From NCBI RefSeq assembly GCF_022346615.1, contig NZ_JAKRNS010000001.1, positions 1-64,000 on the forward strand: 64,000 nt of DNA, read 5' to 3'. Shown here one piece after another: positions 1-9,179 of the stretch. The first letter of the stretch is position 1. Each line of letters starts with the position of its first letter. This DNA comes from Staphylococcus sp. ACRSN (GTDB lineage Bacteria; Bacillota; Bacilli; Staphylococcales; Staphylococcaceae). Under the pieces are notes generated by a model, which worked only from the letters and a program-made list of their open reading frames with translations, had not been told where the DNA came from and did not search any database. The position numbers were made by a program, and so were the translations under genes.

Positions 1-53
1 GAGACACGATATAATAATAATAATGCGTATTTAAATAGTAACATTAAATATAT

Positions 54-1142
54 TTAGATTTTTTCTTTATTTGATTCAATATCATAAATAAATTTATAAA
101 TACCAGGTATTGAAAAAAGTTGATCTTCGTAGTATTGACCTCCGTAATAACTAATTTTTTGGAAATCTCTATAACAAAGTTTTTGATATTTTATACTTTT
201 TCTTCTAACATTAGAAAGTAGCTTAGATGCTTTTTTGTTATCACACCTCATTTTTATATTTAATGAAGCGCTAAATGTAAAAATCGTTATACTGATTATA
301 AGAATATACGTTGTTATATCAGAAGTAACCTCAGTCATTTGAGATTGGTAAATAATATCTCTTATTGTGTTAGAAAACTCCTGATCTAAAAGAATATTTT
401 GAACTTCATTAGGATATTTTGAAAAATTAGGGTCTTTAGTAAAGTTAAGTGATGGTTTTTTTATATTATTCATTGCAAGGGTAAAAATTAATAAAACTAT
501 ATTTGGTACACCATTAATAAATAACTGATTTTTATGTAAATTTCTAATAACATAAGGTTGTGCCCCGAGACATATGAAACTATATGATATAGCAGAAAAT
601 AAAACAAATAAAACTTTCAATAATATTAAATTTCTAATTGTGTTACTATCGTGCAAAAAAGAGACAATGAAAAAAGAGATAAAAGGGATTATTAACGTGA
701 TAGCAATTGGAAATCTATAAAGTACGACCTGTATCAAACAAACTAAAAAGCCAATCAAAACGACTATTAGAGCAATAAGTACTAATGGCTGAATTATAGT
801 TAGGACATTTAAAAGATAAGCAATTATAATAATAAAAAAGAAACTAAAAATGTACATTATCTTATTCACTTTCTCATAATATTTTCTAACTATTTTTTTA
901 TGCATGTTTTTTTCATCATCTAATATCACCCAATTTTTAAGATGGGTAATATTTTTTCTATATTGATATACATTTAATAAATAGTTCTGTAAGTTCTTAT
1001 TTTTAATATTTATAATTAGCAATATCAAAGTAGTTGACAATAAGTAAAGTACAGTTATGATAGATGGTCCATAAGCCAACTTTTGTAAAATTAACGTCCA
1101 TATAAAAATTAAAAAAAAATATAACAACGGTTTAGTCTTCAA
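54..1142 (-). CDS. polytopic membrane protein, unknown function
   Basis: I do not recognise a family for this 362-residue protein. It has about eight strongly hydrophobic segments: two in the first 50 residues, a cluster around residues 95-155, more around 165-225, and one near 280-295. A basic cytoplasmic-type stretch around 60-90 and a basic, tyrosine-rich tail complete it. The start is a TTG about nine bases after a GGAG ribosome-binding site; there is no in-frame ATG nearby. It lies downstream of the ApeA-like gene on the same strand but 320 bp away, so co-transcription is uncertain. A membrane partner of a defence gene is possible but unsupported by any motif. Confidence 0.6.
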   Translation of the reverse strand: MKTKPLLYFFLIFIWTLILQKLAYGPSIITVLYLLSTTLILLIINIKNKNLQNYLLNVYQYRKNITHLKNWVILDDEKNMHKKIVRKYYEKVNKIMYIFSFFFIIIIAYLLNVLTIIQPLVLIALIVVLIGFLVCLIQVVLYRFPIAITLIIPFISFFIVSFLHDSNTIRNLILLKVLFVLFSAISYSFICLGAQPYVIRNLHKNQLFINGVPNIVLLIFTLAMNNIKKPSLNFTKDPNFSKYPNEVQNILLDQEFSNTIRDIIYQSQMTEVTSDITTYILIISITIFTFSASLNIKMRCDNKKASKLLSNVRRKSIKYQKLCYRDFQKISYYGGQYYEDQLFSIPGIYKFIYDIESNKEKI

Positions 1143-1462
1143 ATAATTTCATCTCCAGTAAATAAAATACAAATAGTGAAAATTAACTTAAAAATCTCTT
1201 TGTACTTGGTACTATAGAAATTTATTAATATAAACATGCTTTTGTTTCATCAATGACTTAGAATGTGACTAAATTCAAGAAATAAAATGTATATTTAAAT
1301 TGAATATTAGTATAAATAACTGCTTTGACGACTTGCAATAACCACACCTAGATTCATTAATTCATAATAATAGTTTTATAGAGAAAATGTGTTTCGTCCT
1401 TTTAATTTTCATTTCTCCCTATTTAATTACTTCCTACTTGATGGTTACTAAGATTAGATTTA
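1143..1462. other. intergenic, nothing recognised
   Basis: A very AT-rich stretch between the membrane protein and the ApeA-like gene. I see no ORF with a ribosome-binding site, no clear hairpin with a T-run and no repeat shared with the rest of the window. Confidence 0.5.
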
Positions 1463-2704
1463 CTAAATTGTTTTTAATAGGCTTTGATCAGTAAGTTTAC
1501 TAAGCATATATACTTTAATTAGCTCTTTTAAAAATATTGAAATAGTGTAAATATCCAGTTGAATTTCCGGTTTTCTTTTCTGTTCATATAAATGTGAATG
1601 ATAATTTCGAAATTTATGTAAATAGTCAATTAAACCTTGATTTAATTGAATTTCACTTCCAATTTTATTATTAACTTTTTCAATTTCATCTTCAGAAAAA
1701 TAATCAACGAACTTTTCTAATCTTTTTTTTAAGTCTCTACCGTCCCTATCTCTAAACCTTGTATCTAATCCCTCGATAAGTATTATCTGTGATAATAAAA
1801 AATCTTCTACATATATAGCTTTATACATATTATTCACATAAGTTTCAAATATGTCTTGAAAAATATCCGTTTTATAATAATTAGTTAAGATAGTAGGTAA
1901 ACTATTTTGAATTAATTCCTTTGTTTCTGCTATTAAACTTACTCTCTTCTTGCTTACTCTAATACTACTTTCATTTGACCATAATACTTTAAATTGTTCT
2001 TCATTATTTTTTAGAAATAATTCTTCTACTAAGATACGCATATCCATCAAAAATGAGAATAAATTTTTTAAATTATTAACTTCTTTTATCATATCTTCAA
2101 ATTTCAGATTTGAGAAATACTTAACATCAATGAAAGGAGTTGACTTTAATACAAGATCACCTTCTTCGTTAAAAAAAGTTGATTTAGCCGTGAATGAATC
2201 AGTAACTTGTATTTGCGGATTTTGAATTATTGAAAACCCAAATGCACTTGCTAAATTAGTTTCTATAAATTTAGGAAAGCCATCTTCATCACTAAATCCT
2301 ATTGAAAAAGGACTCCGTTTTAAAATTTCTTTAAAATATGTACAATTTAATTTAAATCCACTAAATATTTTTTCACTAGAGCATACTTCGTAATTATTTT
2401 TATTAATAATCAGATATTGAAAATGGTATTTATATGCACTTATATTAGCAGTATGAGTTTTGTGAGTTAAAATTGTTCCATTTATTAATGTTATATTTTC
2501 TCCTTCATGAGTTAGTATTTTCAAATTCTCGATACTTTTTTTTGTTCCTATATTTTTAAAAGAAAATTCTTCAGACACAAAAGATAAAGTGATACTATTG
2601 TTATCATAAACTAAACTTCCACCAATCGGTTTAACTAAATCTTTAAAATAAATTAGAACATTAATTGATTTATAGTCTGTCATTTTCATATCTTTAAATT
2701 TCAT
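1463..2704 (-). CDS. ApeA-like HEPN abortive-infection protein
   Basis: The 413-residue protein has the layout of ApeA-type phage-defence proteins: a beta-rich N-terminal half (about residues 10-200) and an alpha-helical C-terminal HEPN domain. The HEPN nuclease signature R-x4-H is visible as RNYHSH near residue 366. HEPN proteins of this sort are thought to cut RNA when phage infection is sensed; that role is inferred from the family. The ATG at 2704 is chosen because GGAGG lies five bases upstream; the ATG twelve bases earlier overlaps this ribosome-binding site. The gene begins only about 50 bp from the SCC att-like site at 2752 and points away from it, so it is the first gene of whatever element continues leftward. 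Confidence 0.65.
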   Translation of the reverse strand: MKFKDMKMTDYKSINVLIYFKDLVKPIGGSLVYDNNSITLSFVSEEFSFKNIGTKKSIENLKILTHEGENITLINGTILTHKTHTANISAYKYHFQYLIINKNNYEVCSSEKIFSGFKLNCTYFKEILKRSPFSIGFSDEDGFPKFIETNLASAFGFSIIQNPQIQVTDSFTAKSTFFNEEGDLVLKSTPFIDVKYFSNLKFEDMIKEVNNLKNLFSFLMDMRILVEELFLKNNEEQFKVLWSNESSIRVSKKRVSLIAETKELIQNSLPTILTNYYKTDIFQDIFETYVNNMYKAIYVEDFLLSQIILIEGLDTRFRDRDGRDLKKRLEKFVDYFSEDEIEKVNNKIGSEIQLNQGLIDYLHKFRNYHSHLYEQKRKPEIQLDIYTISIFLKELIKVYMLSKLTDQSLLKTI

Positions 2705-2751
2705 TTTAACCTCCATAGTTTAATCAGTTTATTCACAACATTTTAGTTTTA

Positions 2752-2772
2752 TTTATGATACGCTTCCCCTTA
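2752..2772 (-). other. SCC attachment-site-like sequence (left)
   Basis: On the minus strand the core reads GAAGCGTATCATAA, the same as the last codons of rlmH at 57885-57905. It is followed by ATAAAACTAAAA, a flank shared with the site at 20053 (about 25 of 26 bases over core plus flank). It lies in direct orientation to the other two sites, so Ccr recombinases could in principle use it as the far end of the ccrC cassette. Confidence 0.7.
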
Positions 2773-2874
2773 TTAGTGATATTGCTAAAAAAGAATGTTA
2801 GTAATTCAAAAAAATCAATAAGGTGTTTATTACTTAAAGATTAATCTACAGATTTGTAATAAAAATATATAAAT

Positions 2875-2911
2875 TCACCCAGTTTTAGCATTATCAACTA
2901 AAACCGGGTGA
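2875..2911 (-). terminator. intrinsic terminator after the glycosyltransferase gene
   Basis: Inverted repeat with about a 14-bp stem (CACCC-GTTTTAG with its complement, one G-U pair in the minus-strand RNA). It lies just beyond the stop of the 2965-5838 gene and before the att-like site. Confidence 0.65.
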
Positions 2912-2964
2912 TTATTCATTTAAATTTAGTTAATATTTTTAAAATAACTTCTCAACTGAGTGTT

Positions 2965-5838
2965 TTATGATATTAAGTCAATTATTCTTTCTCTATTAAA
3001 TTCATCATCGAATTCAAAAAATGATTCAACTCTTCTAAGATAAAATTTACTTATTTTATAATTATTTTTTTTAATTTTTATTAGTTCCGAAGCCAATGCT
3101 TGAGAGTCATTAACAACAGGACCAAATCCATCCTCTAAGTAGTTAAAATAACCAGGTTCATAAGCAGAATATGAATAGATATCATCAATATCAAAATGAT
3201 AATATAGAATAGGTTTTTTTAAATATGCAACATCAAACGCTATAGATGATACATCAGTAATTAAAATATCCGTATTGCTTATTACGTCTTTATAGTTAAC
3301 ACGATCCATAACTTCAATATTGGGTATTGTACCAAAGAACTTTGAAAACCTCGCTTGCATTTTCGGGTGCAAACATAATTTAACTTTCATATTATTTTGC
3401 TTTGCTATCTTTTGAATTTCAAAGGTAGATAAAAATTCGATTAAACTTTTAAAGAATAAACTATTTAAAAATTCATTGTCACTTACACCCAATAAATTCG
3501 GTCTCCAAGTTGGCATAATTGTAATACATTTTTCTTTCTTCTTACTATTACTTTTTAATAAATCAAATCTAGGTAAACCAGAAAGTAAAACTTCTTTTTC
3601 ACTAAAACCATATTTTTGAATAACCTCTTCTTTTTCTTTTTTAGCGCTTGTAATGAAGTAGTCCATAGGTTTATTACGTTTGTGTAATAAGGTAGAAAGG
3701 TCATTTTGAAGAATACCATGTTGTAAAAAAACGAATTCAAAATCTAATAATTCTCTTATGAATTTACCGTTAATTGTGCCAAAAGGATTGTTTAAATAAG
3801 CCTCAGAATGTGAAGAAAATACTTTTTCTGCCTTAAACATTAACAGATGATGTTTTTTACTATTAAAGCCAACAACTTTTGATCCATATTTGTTTCGTAA
3901 TTTTATATAATCTGGACTAGATGAATTAATTAAAAAGAAAGGTGTTACATCTTTTTTATTCTTATAGACATAATCAAATAATGCCTCTGCATTATCTCCT
4001 GCCTTTTCCAATCTATCTACAAATAACCACACTTTTTGATTATTGATTTTTTTGTTAATAATACCTATCGATTTATATATCCCAGACTTTCTAGTGTGCT
4101 GTTTTTTTATTAAGCCTAAGATATTTTTAATAACTGGCATTCTATGTTTTCTAGAATTTATTATTTTTTTATTATCTTTCAATTTCAAAGTTCTATTTTT
4201 GTATTGCCTAAACGGAATCTTGGTATTGCTGAAATTTGTATGCTGCGTTTTACTTACTTGTTTAATATCTTCCAATGCTTGATTGTTAACTAAATATTTC
4301 ACTTCTATCGTCTTAATACCATCGTGTAAGTGAATATCAAAACGGTAAAATTTATTATAACTAATATTCATATTTAAAAATGTTTGTTCAGTAATAATTG
4401 TTTCGTTGTTGGGTTGTATTATCTCTTTTTTATTAATAACTAATACTGGTGTGACATCTATATTCATATTAATATTTGGCAAACTATATCCGCATTTTAA
4501 TACTTTATTTTTTTCATAGATATATTCCGTTTTAAGGTACATATCTGTAATATTTTTAATAAAAATATTATTTGAAAAGATTTTATGGATACCCTCTTCT
4601 TTACTTATATTGAAATTATAGCCTTCATATTTCACTGATAAAATAGCTACTTGGTATACAGCATTAATATGTTTTAAGTTTGGATTAGATATCACGTCAT
4701 CGTCCATTACTTTTAATAAATTAATAATGTGTTGAGTATAATTATCAATTTGATTCTTATTTAATGTAGAAAAAGTAGTTGTTTGATATTTTAGACGATA
4801 TTGCAAGTCATACAAAATCATCATTTGTACATATTTAGGTATTTTATTATTTTGGTAATCATTTACTAAGTAATTATGAAAATTTTCTAATGTATGACTA
4901 TAATAATTTTCTTTAGTTAATGCTGTATCGATAGCAGATGATTCATCTTTCCTTTTTCTATACCAATAACAACCTTGAATATAACTCATTAAACCAATTT
5001 TAAATGTTTTTTTCAAAACGTTATACACAAACTTTGCATCTTCAGCATATTTTAAAGTGGTATCAAATTTCACACCTTGTAAAGATGAAGCTCTAAAGAA
5101 GGAAGAAGAAGCATGCATTTGTATGTAATCATAGTTATAAGACAAATCTATAATTTTATTTTCTTTTTTACTATATTTGTAATTTAATGGATGTTCGCCT
5201 ACCATTCCATCAAAAAAGCTTAAACGCGTTGATATTACATCGATAGTAGGATTATCTTCGAAAAAGTTATATACATTTTTGAATGTTGTTAGTCCCCATT
5301 TATCATCAGAGTCAATAAAATTAATATATTTTCCTTTCGCGTATTTTAACCCAGTATTTCTTGCAATTGAAACACCTTCATTTTCTTTATAAATATACTT
5401 AATATTATCTGGATATAATTTTTGGAACTTAGATAAAATAAAATCAGAATCATCTGTTGAACCATCATTAACTATAATAATTTGGATATCCTTTAATTCC
5501 ATAGATTGGTTTATGATGCTATTTAAGGTTTCATGTATATAGTCTTGAGTATTATATACAGGTATAATCACACTCATTTTAAAGTCGTATGATTCATATA
5601 ATAGCTCGTTTAATCTAATGATTTTAATATCCATTTTTTCAAATACATTCAAATCATTTAAGCTGTCAAAATTAATTATTAGATCAAACTTTTCATTGAA
5701 CTCACTACCATTAATTTTATATTTCGAATTTATATTATTAGCGATGATAATCTTTCTATCACTTTTTTCTAAAATACTCGATATTTGTTCTAGCTCCTTA
5801 GCAGAAGAAAAAGTCCCATATATTAAAACTGTATCCAT
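2965..5838 (-). CDS. bifunctional GT2 glycosyltransferase / TagF-like CDP-glycerol glycerophosphotransferase
   Basis: The 957-residue protein joins three parts. Residues 1-85 form a small unidentified alpha/beta domain. Residues about 90-320 are a family 2 glycosyltransferase, with the start SVIIPVYN, the nucleotide-binding VNDGSTDD and a DSDDKW acidic motif. Residues about 600-950 resemble CDP-glycerol:glycerophosphate glycerophosphotransferases, with LQHGI, LHPKM and TDVSS motifs. By family, it would build a glycerol-phosphate- and sugar-containing surface polymer at the cytoplasmic face of the membrane. It starts with ATG after AGGAG and lies 30 bp downstream of galU, which would supply UDP-glucose. 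The acceptor and polymer cannot be told from sequence. Confidence 0.75.
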   Translation of the reverse strand: MDTVLIYGTFSSAKELEQISSILEKSDRKIIIANNINSKYKINGSEFNEKFDLIINFDSLNDLNVFEKMDIKIIRLNELLYESYDFKMSVIIPVYNTQDYIHETLNSIINQSMELKDIQIIIVNDGSTDDSDFILSKFQKLYPDNIKYIYKENEGVSIARNTGLKYAKGKYINFIDSDDKWGLTTFKNVYNFFEDNPTIDVISTRLSFFDGMVGEHPLNYKYSKKENKIIDLSYNYDYIQMHASSSFFRASSLQGVKFDTTLKYAEDAKFVYNVLKKTFKIGLMSYIQGCYWYRKRKDESSAIDTALTKENYYSHTLENFHNYLVNDYQNNKIPKYVQMMILYDLQYRLKYQTTTFSTLNKNQIDNYTQHIINLLKVMDDDVISNPNLKHINAVYQVAILSVKYEGYNFNISKEEGIHKIFSNNIFIKNITDMYLKTEYIYEKNKVLKCGYSLPNINMNIDVTPVLVINKKEIIQPNNETIITEQTFLNMNISYNKFYRFDIHLHDGIKTIEVKYLVNNQALEDIKQVSKTQHTNFSNTKIPFRQYKNRTLKLKDNKKIINSRKHRMPVIKNILGLIKKQHTRKSGIYKSIGIINKKINNQKVWLFVDRLEKAGDNAEALFDYVYKNKKDVTPFFLINSSSPDYIKLRNKYGSKVVGFNSKKHHLLMFKAEKVFSSHSEAYLNNPFGTINGKFIRELLDFEFVFLQHGILQNDLSTLLHKRNKPMDYFITSAKKEKEEVIQKYGFSEKEVLLSGLPRFDLLKSNSKKKEKCITIMPTWRPNLLGVSDNEFLNSLFFKSLIEFLSTFEIQKIAKQNNMKVKLCLHPKMQARFSKFFGTIPNIEVMDRVNYKDVISNTDILITDVSSIAFDVAYLKKPILYYHFDIDDIYSYSAYEPGYFNYLEDGFGPVVNDSQALASELIKIKKNNYKISKFYLRRVESFFEFDDEFNRERIIDLIS

Positions 5839-5868
5839 TTTATATCTCCCTATACTTTTTGTATTTAC

Positions 5869-6732
5869 TTATTTATTTATGGATTTAATAAATTCTGTAA
5901 TTTCTTTTTTCATATAATCATCTTTTAAAGCAAATTTTATTGTAGTTTTTACAAACCCAATTTTTTCGCCAACATCATAACGTTCACCCTCGAAATCATA
6001 TGCATAGACAGAATCATTAGAATTTAAATGTTCAATTGCATCTGTTAATTGTATTTCTCCACCTGTACCAATTTCTTGTCGATTTAAATAATCAAAAATC
6101 TGTGGTGTTAAAATATATCGCCCCATTATTGCTAAATTTGAAGGTGCTGTTCCAGGTTGTGGTTTCTCAACAAAGTTATTGACACTAAACAGTCTTTCAC
6201 TAGAATCTAGTGGATCAACAATACCGTATCTATGTGTTTCATTTTCATTTACTTGTTGTACTCCTATAATTGATTTACCTGTCGTTTCATACTGATTCAT
6301 CAATTGTTTTATCGCTGGAGTATCTGCTTGTACAATGTCATCTCCTAATAAAACAGCAAATGGTTCATTCCCTATAAATTGTCTAGCGGTCCATATAGCA
6401 TGACCTAAACCTTTTTGTTCTTTTTGTCTTACATAAAACATATTTGCTAGGTTGCTTGAGTATTTTACTGATTGAAGTAAATCAGACTTACCTTTTTCTT
6501 CTAGAGTCATTTCCAATTCTTTTTGATTGTCAAAGTGATCTTCGATTGCTCTTTTATGCTTACCTGTAACTATAATAATATCTTCAATTCCCGCTTCTAC
6601 TGCTTCTTCTACTATATATTGGATAGTAGGCTTATCTAAAATAGGTAACATTTCTTTAGGCATCGCCTTAGTTGCTGGTAAAAACCTGGTCCCTAAACCT
6701 GCTGCTGGTATTATAGCCTTCTTAATTTTCAT
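5869..6732 (-). CDS. galU: UTP--glucose-1-phosphate uridylyltransferase
   Basis: GalU/GtaB makes UDP-glucose from UTP and glucose-1-phosphate. The 287-residue length is normal. The N-terminal nucleotidyltransferase signature [20 protein letters not shown] is complete, and later conserved blocks (LLGDDI near residue 128, FVEKP near 187, GGEIQLTDA near 223) are present. The ATG follows a strong GGAGG. It heads a two-gene operon with the glycosyltransferase. Core staphylococci have a chromosomal galU/gtaB elsewhere, so this is probably a cassette-borne extra copy dedicated to the neighbouring polymer gene; that is an inference. Confidence 0.93.
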   Translation of the reverse strand: MKIKKAIIPAAGLGTRFLPATKAMPKEMLPILDKPTIQYIVEEAVEAGIEDIIIVTGKHKRAIEDHFDNQKELEMTLEEKGKSDLLQSVKYSSNLANMFYVRQKEQKGLGHAIWTARQFIGNEPFAVLLGDDIVQADTPAIKQLMNQYETTGKSIIGVQQVNENETHRYGIVDPLDSSERLFSVNNFVEKPQPGTAPSNLAIMGRYILTPQIFDYLNRQEIGTGGEIQLTDAIEHLNSNDSVYAYDFEGERYDVGEKIGFVKTTIKFALKDDYMKKEITEFIKSINK

Positions 6733-6928
6733 AAATTACATCCTCCCACTAATATTTCAAATCTATTGATAAAGCTCCCATTTTTTATCAATAAATTTTA
6801 GAACAGTACTGAATAAAGCACAATTTAGAATGTACTAGTATAAAATCACACTTGCTTTAGTATAACAAAATTTAATAGTAAAAATATAGAGACATTTAAT
6901 ATATTTTAAATACTTTTTAATAGCAAAA

Positions 6929-6969
6929 TAATATAAAGGAGTATGCTATATGCGTTACTCCTTTATATT
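6929..6969 (-). terminator. intrinsic terminator after the WYL-linked membrane cluster
   Basis: Perfect stem of about 15 bp (AATATAAAGGAGTA and its complement around an 11-base loop) followed on the minus strand by TTTTGCTATT. It lies 58 bp past the stop of the 7027-7578 gene and separates it from galU. Confidence 0.75.
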
Positions 6970-7026
6970 ATCCAATAAATCTCATTTTTAGTTATAATGT
7001 TTTTCTTTATATTTTTTACAGCTGCT

Positions 7027-7578
7027 TTAGTTTAATGTAACTTTTTGTTCTTCAATTTTTTCATTCATCAAACCGTCCCACATTTGAACAGTTCCATCTT
7101 GAGTCACAATAAAAGTATATGAACCGTGCCCGCTTTTATTATTTGCTGCTATTCTCCATATGCCATCATCTTGTGCTGAAAATTCAGGTTGTTGGAATTT
7201 GATTAAAGAAGCATCTCCTCCATCAGTTTGATTAACAGCTTCTATAACATAATCAAACACATTATTTCTATTCACTTTCAAATCTGAAAATTCATCTTTA
7301 GTCGCAGTTCTTTCACTACTTCCTTCATGGACTTTTACTGTTTGGCTACCATCATTGTTTGGTTCTTGATTATTACTTTGACTTTCATTTGATTTATTCT
7401 CATTTTCAGATGTTTCACTATTACTTTGCGAATTACTGTCGTCTTTTTCTTTTTTCTGAGCTTGTAATTTATTTTTTTCTAATTCTACTTCCTGATACTT
7501 GTTGTATCCAAAAAATCCAACAGCTGCTAATATGCCAACAATAGCAATTATTGTTATTGTGCTTAATAATTTTTTCAT
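7027..7578 (-). CDS. membrane-anchored extracytoplasmic protein, unknown function
   Basis: The 183-residue protein has one N-terminal hydrophobic segment (about residues 4-25) with no lipobox. A low-complexity Ser/Asn/Glu/Gln linker (about 45-80) leads to a C-terminal globular domain of about 95 residues rich in aromatic residues. The first part up to residue 40 resembles its upstream neighbour (a TM followed by a lysine-rich helix), suggesting ancient duplication. It starts 20 bp after that gene's stop, so the two are co-transcribed. The linker suggests the C-terminal domain sits in or outside the wall. No family recognised. Confidence 0.6.
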   Translation of the reverse strand: MKKLLSTITIIAIVGILAAVGFFGYNKYQEVELEKNKLQAQKKEKDDSNSQSNSETSENENKSNESQSNNQEPNNDGSQTVKVHEGSSERTATKDEFSDLKVNRNNVFDYVIEAVNQTDGGDASLIKFQQPEFSAQDDGIWRIAANNKSGHGSYTFIVTQDGTVQMWDGLMNEKIEEQKVTLN

Positions 7579-7597
7579 AATCTATTCATCCTTAAAT

Positions 7598-8197
7598 TTA
7601 ATAATTGCCACCTTGACCATTGGCGCGTGCTTCAACTTGACCTCTTAAATATTCTTTATAAGCTGGATCTTTAGATAATTCATCTACTGCATCAGCATCT
7701 TCGCTTGACATGCCTTCTTTATATGCCTCTAAAAATTCATCATCAGACATGTTTTTAGCATCTTCAGCTGTGTATTTAGGTGAGCTTTCTTCTGTATTTT
7801 CTCCATTTGTAGCTCCACCACCAGATTGGGCCATAACACCTTTTTCAAACTCTTCCTCTTCTTCAGGAGAATCAAATTCACCAGTATAGTCTACGCCATT
7901 CTTAGTTTTTTTAATTTCTTCACCATCTTCTGTTGTTCGCACTTCATTAGTATTGAGTTCTTCATTAGAATTATTATTTGTGTTTGTTGATTCTTGAATT
8001 TCTGTTTGGTTTGTAGTTTGATTTTGTTGTTCTTTTTTGGAAGTTTTGTTTTTACTATCTTTTTGTTTGTTTTCAGTTACTTTAGTTTGTTCTTTTTTAA
8101 GTTCTAAATCTTTGTAACTTCCATATGCAAATACAACTGCAACTCCTAAAACTGCAACTAATAAAATAACACCTAAACTTGCAAAAATTTTCTTCAC
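7598..8197 (-). CDS. membrane-anchored acidic protein, unknown function
   Basis: The 199-residue protein has a single N-terminal TM segment (residues 4-26), then a long Lys/Thr/Asn/Glu low-complexity region. The C-terminal part is acidic, with a helix-rich stretch around 140-190. It starts with GTG; no ATG is available in frame. Composition resembles wall-spanning linkers of surface-exposed proteins, but there is no LPXTG sorting signal. It is the fourth gene of the cluster that begins with the WYL-type regulator at 10052, with a 136-bp gap to the preceding gene. I do not recognise a family. Confidence 0.58.
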   Translation of the reverse strand: MKKIFASLGVILLVAVLGVAVVFAYGSYKDLELKKEQTKVTENKQKDSKNKTSKKEQQNQTTNQTEIQESTNTNNNSNEELNTNEVRTTEDGEEIKKTKNGVDYTGEFDSPEEEEEFEKGVMAQSGGGATNGENTEESSPKYTAEDAKNMSDDEFLEAYKEGMSSEDADAVDELSKDPAYKEYLRGQVEARANGQGGNY

Positions 8198-8333
8198 ATT
8201 GCTATCCCCATTCTGTATCTATTCTATTTTTATATTAATCTATTTTGCTACGCTTTTCTATATTTATTCTAAAATAATTGAAAAAAGAACGTATTTTGAA
8301 ATCAATGTGTCTTTGAAAATAGTTACTTTTCTA

Positions 8334-8822
8334 TTATTTTTTAATTTCTATTGGTTCTCCCAATTCATTTTCTATAATTTGTGAAATTTCTTTTCCTAAT
8401 GGACCTTTGATTACAAGTGTACGTCTTACAACTGAGGTAAGTATTCCAAATACGGCTCCGATGGCTAGTATACTTCCACCAGAAGTCAAAGCAATTAGCG
8501 ATCCTAATGCAATTTTCCCCAATTGTTTAAAAGGTTTTTTGTTAAATATAACTGTTAATCCAATAATATTAGGCGTGTTTGTTTCTCCTATAATAATTAA
8601 GTAATTACTTTTATGACTCTTAAAATGATGAGTTGTTATCTGTGCATTATCTTTAAATACTTTTAATAGTTCGCGCTCATGGCTATTCGATTTTTCAAGA
8701 ATTTCTTCTTCTTTAAGGACTTCGGTTTCTTTACTAAATGTATATTTTTTATTTAAAGCAAGTGTTTTTAGTTCATTTTCAAAATCATTTAAAGATTTCG
8801 CTTCATAATATGCAAATTCCAT
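8334..8822 (-). CDS. small protein with a glycine-rich membrane hairpin
   Basis: 162 residues. The N-terminal 80 residues are soluble and charged. Around residues 90-135 a glycine-rich hydrophobic region (GSLIALTSGGS, then IGAVFGIL) looks like a paired membrane hairpin, followed by a basic and then acidic tail. It begins with ATG after GGGAG, 15 bp past the stop of the preceding gene, so the two are translated from one message. The glycine spacing resembles membrane-inserting helices, but no toxin family is recognised. It belongs to the WYL-linked cluster. Confidence 0.6.
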   Translation of the reverse strand: MEFAYYEAKSLNDFENELKTLALNKKYTFSKETEVLKEEEILEKSNSHERELLKVFKDNAQITTHHFKSHKSNYLIIIGETNTPNIIGLTVIFNKKPFKQLGKIALGSLIALTSGGSILAIGAVFGILTSVVRRTLVIKGPLGKEISQIIENELGEPIEIKK

Positions 8823-8837
8823 TTATTTCACTCCCTG

Positions 8838-9128
8838 TTATTTTTCCCATTTGTTCGTTTCGTGATTATAAGTAAATCCTCTCTCTTGTAATAAGGATTT
8901 AGCCGCAATATAAGTATCATAATCCCCATCATCTTTCTTCTGTATCTCATATATTTCCATTAAGTCTTGGTTAGAGCTATCACTTAAAGCGTCTCTCATC
9001 AAACCTCTATCGCCTGTTGTTTCCCAAATCGCACCGATGGCAGCGCCAACAGTCGCAACTGAATAATATGCTGCTGCACCGACACCTTTCCCAATACCTT
9101 TACCTATCGTTTTTATTATGTTGCTCAT
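8838..9128 (-). CDS. small glycine-zipper protein, unknown function
   Basis: A 96-residue protein. The first 45 residues are an amphipathic, glycine-rich stretch (GKGIGKGVGAAA, then VGAAIGAI) resembling a glycine zipper. The last 50 residues form a charged domain ending in LLQERGF...NKWEK, resembling short SHOCT-like tails. The ATG at 9128 is preferred because AAAGGA sits at the right distance, while the earlier ATG directly abuts that ribosome-binding site. It lies 50 bp after the WYL-type regulator and is presumably under its control. Confidence 0.58.
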   Translation of the reverse strand: MSNIIKTIGKGIGKGVGAAAYYSVATVGAAIGAIWETTGDRGLMRDALSDSSNQDLMEIYEIQKKDDGDYDTYIAAKSLLQERGFTYNHETNKWEK

Positions 9129-9179
9129 GATTCCCATTCCTTTCGTATTTAATAATTTATAAAATATTGTAAATTGTGT

